The notes: a model not told the origin generated them from the sequence alone. Shown: positions 18,093-26,908, numbered from the stretch's first letter. The stretch is DNA of 38,774 nt from Phycisphaerae bacterium (GCA_030425705.1 JAUHZU010000004.1:331132-369905), one strand, 5' to 3'. Program-made: numbers and translations.

Positions 18093-19382
18093 ATGAAGAT
18101 CGCCGGCCACTTGATGCTTCCCGACCCGGCCCAGGCAGCGTTCGGCGGCGAGCGGGTCCGCCTCGCGCCCGGCTGGCTTCGCATCGAGGGCGGCGTCATC
18201 GCCGAGGTCGTTGAGGGCGACATCCCCGACGATGCGGACGCGGGGGGCACGGGTAGTGTGGTCTGCCCCGGGTTCATCGATGCGCACATGCACCTGCCGC
18301 AGTTCGGCATCATCGGGGCGCACGGGCTGGGGCTGCTGGACTGGCTCGAGCGCGTGACGTTCCCGGCCGAGATGCGGTGGGCGGACACCGACACCGCGCG
18401 GCGGGACACGCGCGCGGCGGTGCGCCGGATGCTGGGCGCCGGGACGACGGGCTTCGCGGCCTACGCGACGGTCCATGCCGAGGGCGCGCGGGCCGCGCTG
18501 GACGAAGCACAACGGGCCGGGGTGCGCGCCCACATCGGCCAGGTGCTGATGGACCGCGGAGCGCCGGAAGCGCTGTGCCGGCCGGCGGGGCAACTGCTGG
18601 AGGAGGCCGCGGCGCTGCAGTCCGCTTATCCAACCGACGGGCGGGTGAGCGCGGCGATCACGCCCCGGTTCGCCCCGGCGTGCAGCGCGGCGCTGCTGGA
18701 GGGCGCGGGCGCACTCGCGCGGGCGACGGGTGCCTTGGTGCAGACGCACCTGGCGGAGACGCGGGCCGAGTGCGTGCTCGTCGGCGAGTTGTTCGACGGG
18801 CAGGGGTACCTGGACGTCTACCGCGCGGCCGGGCTGCTGGGGCCGCGCTCGGTCTTCGGGCATGGCATCTACCTCGGCGGGGCGGACCTGTCGGCCCTGG
18901 CCGAGTCCGGCGGCGCGGTCGCGCACTGCCCGCTGGCGAACAGCTTCCTAATGTCCGGCCGGCTCGACGCGTCGGGGGTGCTCGCGTCGGGCGCGGGGAT
19001 GGCGCTGGGCAGCGACATCGGCGCGGGGTACGAGGTGTCGATGGTGCGGGTCGCCCGCGCCATGCTGGAGACGGCCGGGGCCCTGCGCATCAGCGACGCC
19101 GGCCGCGGGCCCGAGACCGTGCCGACCGCGGCGCAGGCCTGGTGGCGGATCACGGCCGGCAACGCCCGGGCCCTGCACTGGCCCGACGCCGGCCGGCTCG
19201 CGCTCGGGGCCATGGCCGACCTGGTCCTCGTCTGTCCCGACGCCGACACCAAGCGAACCCTGTTCACCGCCCCCACCTCGGCCGTGGACCCCCTGGCCGG
19301 CCTGCTCTTCGGCTGGGACGACCGCTGGATCGAGCGGGTCCTGCTCCAGGGCCGGCCCGCGGGCCCGATCCCGGATGAGTAG
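18093..19382 (+). CDS. guaD: Guanine deaminase (amidohydrolase family)
   Basis: Converts guanine to xanthine and ammonia in purine salvage or catabolism. The 429-residue protein has the metal site DAHMH (His65, His67) inside a guanine-deaminase context, PGFIDAHMHLPQFGIIG then LLDWLERVTFPAEMRW. Later motifs are QTHLAETRAE, VFGHGIYLGG, AHCPLANSFLMSGRL and the final metal Asp in GSDIGAGYEVSM. These closely fit GuaD rather than chlorohydrolase or cytosine deaminase relatives. The C-terminal segment is the usual small beta domain of amidohydrolases. It is divergent from purE, which fits a shared purine role. No terminator is obvious downstream. Confidence 0.9.
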   Translation: MKIAGHLMLPDPAQAAFGGERVRLAPGWLRIEGGVIAEVVEGDIPDDADAGGTGSVVCPGFIDAHMHLPQFGIIGAHGLGLLDWLERVTFPAEMRWADTDTARRDTRAAVRRMLGAGTTGFAAYATVHAEGARAALDEAQRAGVRAHIGQVLMDRGAPEALCRPAGQLLEEAAALQSAYPTDGRVSAAITPRFAPACSAALLEGAGALARATGALVQTHLAETRAECVLVGELFDGQGYLDVYRAAGLLGPRSVFGHGIYLGGADLSALAESGGAVAHCPLANSFLMSGRLDASGVLASGAGMALGSDIGAGYEVSMVRVARAMLETAGALRISDAGRGPETVPTAAQAWWRITAGNARALHWPDAGRLALGAMADLVLVCPDADTKRTLFTAPTSAVDPLAGLLFGWDDRWIERVLLQGRPAGPIPDE

Positions 19383-19693
19383 GCCCCCTGCACCAGCAGT
19401 CAGGGGCGGGTTTGCCCGACCGGCAGCATAAGTTTTTTTAATCAGGGGCTGGTATCCGGTCGGCCGATTCGATAGGATAAGAGCTGCCCTGCGGGGCATG
19501 TCGGCGGCGTGGGGTAAGCGCCGGCCGACACACGCCGGAAAACCCCGGCAAATCCCTGCATTTTCGCCTGTTTCCAGGCCAAGCGAGCCCCCCGATGATG
19601 ACCCACACCCCGCCCCACAATCGGCCGACCGGGCAACCTCGAGCACGCCGAAATCCGGGTGTCTATTGCCCTGTTGCTGCTGAAAACCGGGTT
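19383..19693 (+). other. 311-bp gap between guaD and the pseudopilin operon
   Basis: No convincing gene or RNA gene is seen here. A run of seven T residues at 19433-19439 follows a weak short GC repeat around 19406-19416 and could be a poor terminator for guaD. The following stretch, about 19430-19485, is AT-richer with TAGGAT-like sequence and may hold the operon promoter, but no paired boxes can be assigned. An in-frame ATG at 19595 could extend the next gene, but it would place the prepilin cleavage site far from the N-terminus. Confidence 0.4.
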
Positions 19694-20299
19694 ATGGGCC
19701 GTCCCCGGCCGCGTCGGCAGGCGGGCTTCACGCTGATCGAGATCCTCGTGGTCATCAGCATCATCGCCCTGCTCGTCGGGCTCGTCGCCGGCGGGGCCCT
19801 GCTTGCACAGGGTGCCGCGACGCAGAACCGCACACAGTCCATGATGCGGGCCTTGCTCGGGGCTCAGGAAGAGTTCAAGTCCCAGTCGGGGTTTGGTATC
19901 GACCTGAACCACATCAACAACCAGCCCATCGACTGGGGCAGCGGCACCTTCGCACAGAACGCCCCGGGCGCGACCGGCGCGGCCAGCGCGGCCGGGCTCA
20001 GTTCGTCCGAGCGCTTCGTCGTCGCCTGCTTCCTCTTTGACGAGTCGGCCGAGGCCCTCCGCGCCGCGGCGCAGGGGCGCGGCGCCCTGGTCGACAGCGA
20101 CGGCGACGGCTTCCTCGAACTCCGCGACCCGTGGGAGAACGAGGTCCTCTACCGCAACGGCAACGACCAGACCGGCAGCTTCGACGGCATCAACAACAAC
20201 CTGCTGCCCCTCAACCGCTCGCCCTTCTTCGTCTCCGCGGGCAAGGACGGCGACTTCGGCACCGACGACGACATCACCACCCTCGAGCTGGGGAGCTGA
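19694..20299 (+). CDS. GspG-like major pseudopilin
   Basis: First gene of a five-gene pseudopilin operon; 201 residues. The basic leader MGRPRPRRQAG is cut before [18 protein letters not shown], with Glu5 conserved, giving an N-methylated hydrophobic helix. The C-terminal half has the GspG hallmarks: LRDPWENEVLYR (compare DPWGNPY in GspG) and FFVSAGKDGDFGTDDDI, which corresponds to the Ca2+-binding end loop of type II secretion major pseudopilins. An additional DSDGDGFLE loop (134-142) also looks Ca2+-binding. By analogy it would form the shaft of a secretion pseudopilus in the periplasm. No ATPase, platform or secretin gene is in the window. The ATG at 19694 is chosen for its correct leader length. 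Confidence 0.85.
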   Translation: MGRPRPRRQAGFTLIEILVVISIIALLVGLVAGGALLAQGAATQNRTQSMMRALLGAQEEFKSQSGFGIDLNHINNQPIDWGSGTFAQNAPGATGAASAAGLSSSERFVVACFLFDESAEALRAAAQGRGALVDSDGDGFLELRDPWENEVLYRNGNDQTGSFDGINNNLLPLNRSPFFVSAGKDGDFGTDDDITTLELGS

Positions 20300-20302
20300 C
20301 CC

Positions 20303-21217
20303 ATGACCCAACGCACCGCCCCCCAACCTTACCGCCGCCGGCCCGGCTTCACGATGGTCGAGCTGCTCACCTCGGTCGCGATCATCGCGATCATGATGAT
20401 CATCATCTTCCCCGTCGTCGGCGCGCTCAAGGGCGGCAGCCGGATCGAGGCCGGCCTCAACACCGTCTCCCTCGCCAGCGACGTCGCCCGCGCCTGGTCC
20501 ACCGCCTCCCTGCCCCAGGCCGACCTCGGCTCGGACCCGGTCGCCCCCGTCCCCTTCGCCGACTACTCCGGCACCGCCGCGATCTTCTGCCCCACCGGCG
20601 AGGTCCGCATCGTCATCAACGACCAGCGAGCTGAAGACAACGGCGGGAACTTCCTGGAGTCCTACACCCAGCGCCTCAACGGTTATGCCGACTACCGCGT
20701 CGCCAATCGCGGCCGACGCGACCTTGACTACATCTCCATCCCCCAGGGCGTTGGGCTGGCCGGCATCTACCGCAATGGCGCAGGCGCGCAACTGATCGCA
20801 CCACCCTTCGCCATCGCCTACAACCGTGATGGCCAGATGATCCCCGGGGCCGACACCGGCGGCGGCACCCGCGTCATCTACTACGACGCAAACTTTAACG
20901 GGGAATACACCGGCTCGGACCGCGGGTCGGTCGCCGGTGGCTACGACCCCGCCGACTGGGACGGCGGCCCGGGCGCGAACAACGAAGACCCCGACGCCAC
21001 CGCCCTCGTCCGCCACCTGCCCTTCGAGGCCATCGAGACCGTCGTCGGCGTCATCATCTACGACCTGCAGGAGGCCAAGGCCGCCGGCTTCGACTTCTCC
21101 GGCGGCGGGGTCTACGGCGTGGGCTCGACCGGGTACGACTGGCTCCGCGCCAACGGCACGCCCCTGTTCTTCAGCCCCAACACCGGCGTCGCCATGCGTG
21201 ACGAAGGGAAGGAATAA
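20303..21217 (+). CDS. Minor pseudopilin (GspH-position)
   Basis: Second operon gene, starting three bases after the previous stop; 304 residues. The leader ends in RRRPG and is followed by FTMVELLTSVAIIAIMMIIIF with Glu5. The large following domain is Gly/Asp-rich and has a Ca-loop-like YDANFNGEYTGSD and the segment GANNEDPDATALVRHLPF. It occupies the GspH place in the G-H-I-J-K order, but at about 300 residues it is nearly twice a typical GspH and shows no clear GspH signature, so the assignment is positional. It probably contributes to a pseudopilus tip or shaft. Confidence 0.75.
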   Translation: MTQRTAPQPYRRRPGFTMVELLTSVAIIAIMMIIIFPVVGALKGGSRIEAGLNTVSLASDVARAWSTASLPQADLGSDPVAPVPFADYSGTAAIFCPTGEVRIVINDQRAEDNGGNFLESYTQRLNGYADYRVANRGRRDLDYISIPQGVGLAGIYRNGAGAQLIAPPFAIAYNRDGQMIPGADTGGGTRVIYYDANFNGEYTGSDRGSVAGGYDPADWDGGPGANNEDPDATALVRHLPFEAIETVVGVIIYDLQEAKAAGFDFSGGGVYGVGSTGYDWLRANGTPLFFSPNTGVAMRDEGKE

Positions 21218-21219
21218 CC

Positions 21220-21924
21220 ATGTTGATCCCCACCCCCCGCCGGCCGCGCGGACGCGCGGGCTTTACCCTCGCCGAGGTCCTGATCTCGATCGGCGTGTTC
21301 GCCATCGGCATGATCGCCGTCGCCTCGCTGTTCCCCGTCGGTGCCCTGCTCCAGAAGGAGACCGCCGACGACATCCTCGCCAAGCAAGCGTCCACCAACG
21401 CCCGCGCGACGATTGAGGCCATCGGGCTGACCTACCTCCAGGGCGATCCCGATACCGACCTCGGCATGTACCACCCGAATCCCGCGTCGGGCAACAACGT
21501 GGTCATGCCCGTGGGCGCTGGCCCCGGCCCGTTCGGCGCGGTGACCCCGACCACGTTCTTTGACCGCTTCCCGCTCGACTCGCGCAGCTTCCCGACCACC
21601 GAGGCCGTCTGGAACGACCGCGACCAGTTTGTGTTCTTCTTCGTGCGCGACTCCGGCGGCAGCCCGGCGTCCCCATCGTGGCAAGGGTTCATCCTGGTCG
21701 TAGACCGCGAGGACGGCCAGAACTACAACGACGTGCTGGCTGGGCTCACGTTCGGCATCCCCACCGAGAACGGCACGCCGTACATCACTATCGACGGCAA
21801 GACCGGCGAGTGGAACACGGGGAACCCGCCGCTCATCACCGCCCCGGCCTCGGGTGAGGTCTACTTCCACGACGAGGCCATCGGCGTCGAGACGTTCTCC
21901 TTCGAGACGATCGTCAGTCCGTAA
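21220..21924 (+). CDS. Minor pseudopilin (GspI/PilV-like)
   Basis: Third operon gene, two bases after the preceding stop; 234 residues. The basic leader MLIPTPRRPRGRAG precedes FTLAEVLISIGVFAIGMIAVASLF. The AEVLISIGVFAIG pattern resembles GspI and PilV minor pilins. The remainder is a soluble domain with no clear signature, containing DSRSFPTTEAVWNDRDQFVF. Tight spacing implies co-translation with its neighbours. As a minor pseudopilin it would belong to a tip complex with the J- and K-like proteins. Confidence 0.78.
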   Translation: MLIPTPRRPRGRAGFTLAEVLISIGVFAIGMIAVASLFPVGALLQKETADDILAKQASTNARATIEAIGLTYLQGDPDTDLGMYHPNPASGNNVVMPVGAGPGPFGAVTPTTFFDRFPLDSRSFPTTEAVWNDRDQFVFFFVRDSGGSPASPSWQGFILVVDREDGQNYNDVLAGLTFGIPTENGTPYITIDGKTGEWNTGNPPLITAPASGEVYFHDEAIGVETFSFETIVSP

Positions 21925-21991
21925 GCCGCCGACGACCGCCCGCGCATCAAGACCCGCTCCCCCCGGCCCCCCACCGACCGGAACCGAACGC

Positions 21992-23512
21992 ATGACACGC
22001 CACGCCCCCACGAACACGACCCGCCGACGCCGACCCGCCCGGCGGGGCTTCACCATCGTCGAGCTGCTGGTCGCGGTGTCGCTGCTGGCGCTGATGCTGT
22101 TCCTCATCGACAACCTGTTCAACTCGACCACCCGCGCCGTGTCCGACGGCGTCCGCCAGAGCGCCGTCCTCGCCAACGCCCGGGCCGTGCAGGACCGCTT
22201 CACCATCGACGCCTCGGCGATGCTCGGGCCGAACGCGAACAACCCCGCGCCCGAGGGCGGCGGGTACATCGTGATCATCAACCACCGGGTCCAGTCGCAG
22301 GTCCTCCGCCGCGACGGCAGCGAGTCGCTGGAAACCTTCCGGGTGGACCAACTCGTGTTCATGGCGAGCGCTACCACGACCGACAGCAAGGTCCGCCGGT
22401 TCCGCGGCAGCGCGCCGCGCGACGAGACGCAGTACGGCACGGACTACTCCTCGCCCTACGCCCTGGTGCGGTACTCGCACGGCCGACGCACCAACCGCGA
22501 CGGCAGCGACCTGGCCGGCTGGGTCGAGCTGGGCTGGGACCGCAGCTCCGGGCTCGACCGCCTGGCCAACGACTGGATCCTCACCCGGCAGGCGGTGCTG
22601 TTCAACCCGACGGACCGGCTGGGGAACACGATCCTGCAGAACGGTAACGCCGACTGGTTCGTCGACACGCCCCGGGTGGCCGAGTTGGTTCAGGCCAACC
22701 CCAGCGGTGCCTATCCGATGTATCTCGGTTTCTGCGACGTGGTCCACCGCCCCGCGTCGGCGCCGCTGACCGCGCCGTTGTACGGCTTCGTCGATCGGTA
22801 CCTGGACCCCAATAACACGACGACGCCGCTGACCCCCGCGGACATCGAGAACAACTACCTCTTCCTGACGCACATTGACGAGCGCCTGCGGGTCAACCCG
22901 ATCCCCGCCAGCACCGACTTCGAGGCCGAGCCCATCGGCCAGCTCCACGGCATCTTCGCGCCCAACTGCTCGGAGTTCATCGTGCAGTTCGCCGCCGACG
23001 CCAACAACGACGGCGAGATCGACCGCGTGAACGACCAGGGCACGGCCGACCCCTCCGATGACGACAACACCGGTACCGAGGCTAACGGCGACCCGATCTA
23101 CTGGTACGACTTTGATGCGCTGGCCCAACTCGGCGTCGACCCCTGGTCGGGCACCGAGTGGACCGGCTCGACCGTGCCCTCGCCGGTGGTGGACGTGACC
23201 GCCTCCGCCCACGGCTCGACGGCGTTCATCTTTCGGTACGAGGACGACCAGGCCTACACCGAGACCACGCCGGGCAACGGCGATGTCGACAACAGCAAGT
23301 GGCCGTACATGATCCGCATCCGCTACCGGCTGCACGACGCGCCGGGCCGGCTGGAGAGCAACGCGAACTTCCGCCGGGCCGACGGCTTCAGCAACGACGA
23401 CGACAACGGCGACGGCACGGTGAACGGCCCCGGCGACCTGTTCGACGAAGCCGACGAGGCCATCGTCTCCGGGCGGTACTTCGAGCAGATCATCCGCGTG
23501 CCCCGGCCGTAG
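21992..23512 (+). CDS. Minor pseudopilin (GspJ-like, enlarged)
   Basis: Fourth operon gene, 506 residues, more than twice a typical GspJ (about 200). A long Arg-rich leader (TTRRRRPARRG) precedes FTIVELLVAVSLLALMLFLI with Glu5. The matching tip-protein pattern GVRQSAVLANARAVQDRFTID follows the helix. The long soluble domain contains Asp-rich loops that look Ca2+-binding: DANNDGEID and DDDNGDGTVNGPGD. The ATG at 21992 is chosen over an in-frame start at 21854, which lies inside the upstream gene. 102 bp containing a long palindrome separate it from the K-like gene. Confidence 0.8.
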   Translation: MTRHAPTNTTRRRRPARRGFTIVELLVAVSLLALMLFLIDNLFNSTTRAVSDGVRQSAVLANARAVQDRFTIDASAMLGPNANNPAPEGGGYIVIINHRVQSQVLRRDGSESLETFRVDQLVFMASATTTDSKVRRFRGSAPRDETQYGTDYSSPYALVRYSHGRRTNRDGSDLAGWVELGWDRSSGLDRLANDWILTRQAVLFNPTDRLGNTILQNGNADWFVDTPRVAELVQANPSGAYPMYLGFCDVVHRPASAPLTAPLYGFVDRYLDPNNTTTPLTPADIENNYLFLTHIDERLRVNPIPASTDFEAEPIGQLHGIFAPNCSEFIVQFAADANNDGEIDRVNDQGTADPSDDDNTGTEANGDPIYWYDFDALAQLGVDPWSGTEWTGSTVPSPVVDVTASAHGSTAFIFRYEDDQAYTETTPGNGDVDNSKWPYMIRIRYRLHDAPGRLESNANFRRADGFSNDDDNGDGTVNGPGDLFDEADEAIVSGRYFEQIIRVPRP

Positions 23513-23528
23513 GCGTTGCGCCCCCCGC

Positions 23529-23590
23529 GGTGGCACAGGCATCCCGCCTGTGGGCCCGCCGCACCACACAGGCGGGACGCCTGTGCCACC
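23529..23590. repeat. Long palindromic element between the J- and K-like genes
   Basis: Two 24-bp arms form an inverted repeat with one mismatch (left arm 23529-23552, right arm 23567-23590, 14-nt loop). The arm core is GTGGCACAGGCRTCCCGCC. As RNA it would form a very stable hairpin in the intercistronic gap. I recognise this as resembling the interspersed palindromes common in planctomycete and verrucomicrobial genomes, whose readthrough gives peptides such as AQASRL and QAGRLCH. It has no U-tract, so it is not a standard terminator. Only one copy was noticed in the window. Confidence 0.85.
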
Positions 23591-23614
23591 CAACACCCCC
23601 CAGGGAGTCTTGCC

Positions 23615-26600
23615 ATGACGACCTTGCATTGCCTTGAAGAAACCCCGACCGCCACGCCCCGCCGCGACGCGCCCGCCCCCCGGGCCAACCGCTTCCGGTG
23701 CGACCGGCGCGGCTCGGCGATCATCCTCGTGATCGTCTCCATCGTGCTCATGGCGATCCTCGGCGCGACGTTCGTGCAGATCACCCGGTTCGAGCGCATC
23801 GACACCGGCGGCGAGCATATCGACATCGCCATCAACTCCGTCCTCAACGAGGTCGCCGTCGTCCTCGCGCAGGACCTGTACGACGACAACGGCAACTTCT
23901 TCAACCACGCCGGCAGCGCCGGGACCGACGGCGGCGGCGACGAGCCGTTCGACTACGCCTGGACGGACAGCACCGTCGCGCAGCGGCCGGTCGTGTTCGT
24001 GGACGGCAGCGCCGGCGTCGCGCAGGGCGGGGTCTACGACGACCCGTGGCTGGCCGAGGCGTTTGCGATGCCCCCCGGCGGGGTGCCCATCGTCTGGCCG
24101 CACCTCAGCGACCTGACCGGGCGGTTCCTGAATGTCGGCACGAACGACCTGACCACGCTCGGCCAGGCCAACCCCGGCGAGGTCGCCTCGACCGCCTTCA
24201 TGGTGACGGATGTCGATGTGACCGAGCCCTACCTCGTCGATGCCGACGGCGACGGGATCGGCGACAGCTTGTGGGCGTACTGCCCGGCCGCGGAGATCGC
24301 CGGCAAGCGCTACGTCTACGCGATCCGGATCATCGACCTGTCCTCGAAGGTCAACCTCAACACCGCGCTGGGCATGACCGACGGGGCCGGCAACATCGTC
24401 GGCAACCCCCGGGGCGACAGCCCGACCGAGGTGGACGCGACCGGCCTCGCGGCGCTCCTGGCGGTGAACGGCGGGACGACGGTGGCCACTGCCGTCAACG
24501 AAGTCAACCAGACGATCGCGCAGCGCTACGGCGGCACGGCGACCGTGCCCGTGGCCTGGGGCGACGCGACGGACGAACGCCGGCACTTCTGGCTCAACGG
24601 CGCGTCGCTGGTCAACAACGCCCTGGTCAACCAGGCGACCAACCCCAGCTACGACCCCAACGACCGGTATGGCCAGTCGGACCTGCTCGAGCTGCTGTAC
24701 AAGAACGGCCTGAACAACCCCGCCGTGGCGACACCGCTGGAAGACGACATGCCGACGCTGCTGCGGCGTGACAACGCCGAGTTCGTCTTCGACGACACGC
24801 CCGCCGGGATCCACTCCGGGAGCCGCGCAAACTTCTACACCAACCGCAACCCGCGCATCCTGTTCACGACCGAGAGCGGTGTGATGGTGATCGCCCCGCC
24901 GGTCGGCACGGCGACGACGCTCATCGGCCCGGACCACGACAGCGACGGCACGGGCGAGCGGATCCTCCGCGCGGACATCAACCACAGCTCGCTGGCCGAC
25001 CTGGCCGAGGTGATCCAGGACACGATCCTCGCCAACGGCACGTTCGACGCGACAAACTTCGGGCACTTCGGCGGCAGCGCGGCCGAGTTCGCCGCGCAGC
25101 TCGCGGTGAACATCGTGGACCTGCGCGACCCGGACAACCAGCTCACCACGCACAACGGGCAGACGGGGATGGAGGCCCTGCCGTTTGTCAGTGAGGTGTA
25201 TGTGCAACGGTTCTACCGTACCGTCGCCAGCGCCGAGACGCCGATCGGCTCGGGCGTCTGGACCCATCAATACTCGGCTGGCGGACCGACGGCGACTTAC
25301 ATGATCGAGCTGCGTAACCCGTTCCGCAAGCCCGTGTCGCTGGAGAACGTCTTCCTCTATGTCGATGGCGTCGCGTTCGGCGGGACCGGCGGCGAGCTGA
25401 GCACGTTCCCGGGCGTCCCGGCGGACAACCTGCTCCAGCCCGGCGCGGCGATGTTCATCTACTTCAACGGCCGTGGCGAGGACATGCTCAACGGCTACAC
25501 CCCCGTGGGCGACGACATCGACAGCGAGATCGCCGACGCCTGGCCGATCGGCACGACGCCGGTGCAGGTCGAGCTCCGCGGCGAGGACCAGGGCACGGGC
25601 ACGACGCTGGCCTGGCCGTACTGCGGCGTGGTCGTGGAGGCGGTGGAGAACATCCCCAACGGCTGGGAGACGACCAACTCGATGGTCGCCGCGCCGCTCC
25701 CCGGCGGGGCGAACAACGCGTTCTACATCCAGCACAGCTACCACGGCGCGGACGGGGTCAACCTGCTGCAGTGCGAGCCGAGCGACTTCGGCGCCCTGAC
25801 CGACGAGCCGGAGAGCTACGACAACACGATGATCCAGGCCGGCAACACCTCCAAGACCCGGGAGCCCACCGTCGCCGGCGGGCAGTTCGTCGGCGACTGG
25901 AACACCGGGGACATGCAGTGGCTGTTCCTGGACAAGCAGACCTCGGCGACCGACAACGACGGCCGGATCCCTTATGTCGCGGACGTGCTGACCATCCCGG
26001 TGATCGGGCCCAACGACCCGGGCACCGCGAACACCACGCTCGCGACGGCGATCCAGACGGCGGGCGTCGCCCGGCTGGATAACCTGATGATGGACTACCG
26101 GGCCTCGACCGCGCCGGTCATCAGCAACATCTCGCCGTCCCTGAACGTGCCGCACGCGGTGCTGCTGCTCGAACGGCTGACGACCCACAGCCCCGCGGTC
26201 GACGGGTTCGACCTCGACGGCGACGGCGTGGACGTCACGGCCGGCGGAACACCCGACTACGACGAGGTCTACGTCCCCGGCAAGATCAACCTCAACACGG
26301 CGTCGCTCAACACGCTAATCGGTGCGCTGCCCTTCCCGACAATCACCCAGCGCGCCGCGGTGGCCCAGCGGATCTTCAACTTCCGAGACAGCCCGATCCC
26401 CCGACCCGCGACATCGCGGTCGAACTCCCAGCCGGGCATCGCCTACACCGGCGAGCTGTACGAGCTGCTCAGCGCAGACCTCGCCGGCATGACCCCCCAG
26501 CCCGACTGGAACGACCACCAGGTCGGGGGGATGACCTCCGGCGGCACGTTCCTGGCCGACAACATCACCGGCGACCGGGAAGAAGACCTGATGCTGGCCA

Positions 26601-26791
26601 AGTGGCTCAACGAGGTGTGCACGACGCGGAGCGATGTGTTCGCGGTGTACCTGGTCGTGCAGGGCTTCCCCGAGGGCAACTTCGGCGCGGGCGCGGTCGA
26701 GTCGGCCCGCGTCGTCGCGGTGTTCAGCCGGGCCAACGTCCGCCAGGCCGGCGACAAGGCCCAGCTCATCGCCGTCCGCCGGATCGAATGA
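23615..26791 (+). CDS. Giant GspK-like minor pseudopilin
   Basis: Last operon gene, 1058 residues against about 330 for typical GspK. Residues 30-50 read RDRRGSAIILVIVSIVLMA-like: a cleavage Gly then a hydrophobic helix without the usual Glu5. Lack of Glu5 is the hallmark of the GspK/PilX tip protein. Two helix-hairpin-like segments typical of GspK occur, VNLNTALGM near residue 245 and KINLNTASLNTLIGALPFP near 890. DADGDGIGD and DLDGDGVD loops suggest bound Ca2+. The remaining sequence is a large Gly/Asp/Asn-rich soluble domain with no recognised fold. In type II secretion the K protein caps the pseudopilus, so a 3-fold larger cap would be an unusual adaptation. The ATG at 23615 follows a GGGAG site; an upstream start at 23516 would read through the palindrome. 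Confidence 0.82.
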   Translation: MTTLHCLEETPTATPRRDAPAPRANRFRCDRRGSAIILVIVSIVLMAILGATFVQITRFERIDTGGEHIDIAINSVLNEVAVVLAQDLYDDNGNFFNHAGSAGTDGGGDEPFDYAWTDSTVAQRPVVFVDGSAGVAQGGVYDDPWLAEAFAMPPGGVPIVWPHLSDLTGRFLNVGTNDLTTLGQANPGEVASTAFMVTDVDVTEPYLVDADGDGIGDSLWAYCPAAEIAGKRYVYAIRIIDLSSKVNLNTALGMTDGAGNIVGNPRGDSPTEVDATGLAALLAVNGGTTVATAVNEVNQTIAQRYGGTATVPVAWGDATDERRHFWLNGASLVNNALVNQATNPSYDPNDRYGQSDLLELLYKNGLNNPAVATPLEDDMPTLLRRDNAEFVFDDTPAGIHSGSRANFYTNRNPRILFTTESGVMVIAPPVGTATTLIGPDHDSDGTGERILRADINHSSLADLAEVIQDTILANGTFDATNFGHFGGSAAEFAAQLAVNIVDLRDPDNQLTTHNGQTGMEALPFVSEVYVQRFYRTVASAETPIGSGVWTHQYSAGGPTATYMIELRNPFRKPVSLENVFLYVDGVAFGGTGGELSTFPGVPADNLLQPGAAMFIYFNGRGEDMLNGYTPVGDDIDSEIADAWPIGTTPVQVELRGEDQGTGTTLAWPYCGVVVEAVENIPNGWETTNSMVAAPLPGGANNAFYIQHSYHGADGVNLLQCEPSDFGALTDEPESYDNTMIQAGNTSKTREPTVAGGQFVGDWNTGDMQWLFLDKQTSATDNDGRIPYVADVLTIPVIGPNDPGTANTTLATAIQTAGVARLDNLMMDYRASTAPVISNISPSLNVPHAVLLLERLTTHSPAVDGFDLDGDGVDVTAGGTPDYDEVYVPGKINLNTASLNTLIGALPFPTITQRAAVAQRIFNFRDSPIPRPATSRSNSQPGIAYTGELYELLSADLAGMTPQPDWNDHQVGGMTSGGTFLADNITGDREEDLMLAKWLNEVCTTRSDVFAVYLVVQGFPEGNFGAGAVESARVVAVFSRANVRQAGDKAQLIAVRRIE

Positions 26792-26885
26792 GGCGCGAGA
26801 GGTGAGGATCGAGGGGCGATTCCTCTCGATCCAATCATGCTCAACGCTCCCCCCACTCGCGCCTCAATCCTTACCCCTCGATCCT
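26781..26885. repeat. Interleaved inverted repeats after the pseudopilin operon
   Basis: GGATCGA occurs twice in each orientation within 105 bp (forward at 26781 and 26806, inverted near 26826 and 26878). Longer pairs are TGAGGCGCGAG / CTCGCGCCTCA (26789-26799, 26856-26866), AGGATCGAGGGG / CCCCTCGATCCT (26805-26816, 26874-26885) and an 8-bp local hairpin (26806-26813, 26825-26832). The two long pairs interlock, so only one stem or a pseudoknot can form at once. The first copy overlaps the end of the K-like gene. Confidence 0.7.
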
Positions 26886-26908
26886 ACAACCAGTCCCCAC
26901 CCCCCACG

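Noticed and set aside
19595-19693. Extended start for the GspG-like gene
   Set aside because: It would put 33 extra residues before a prepilin leader that is already complete and correctly short from 19694.
21947-26188. 1413-codon open frame on the minus strand, opposite the J- and K-like genes
   Set aside because: Antisense shadow of two real genes; His/Arg/Val-rich with no domain, and it passes straight through the intergenic palindrome.
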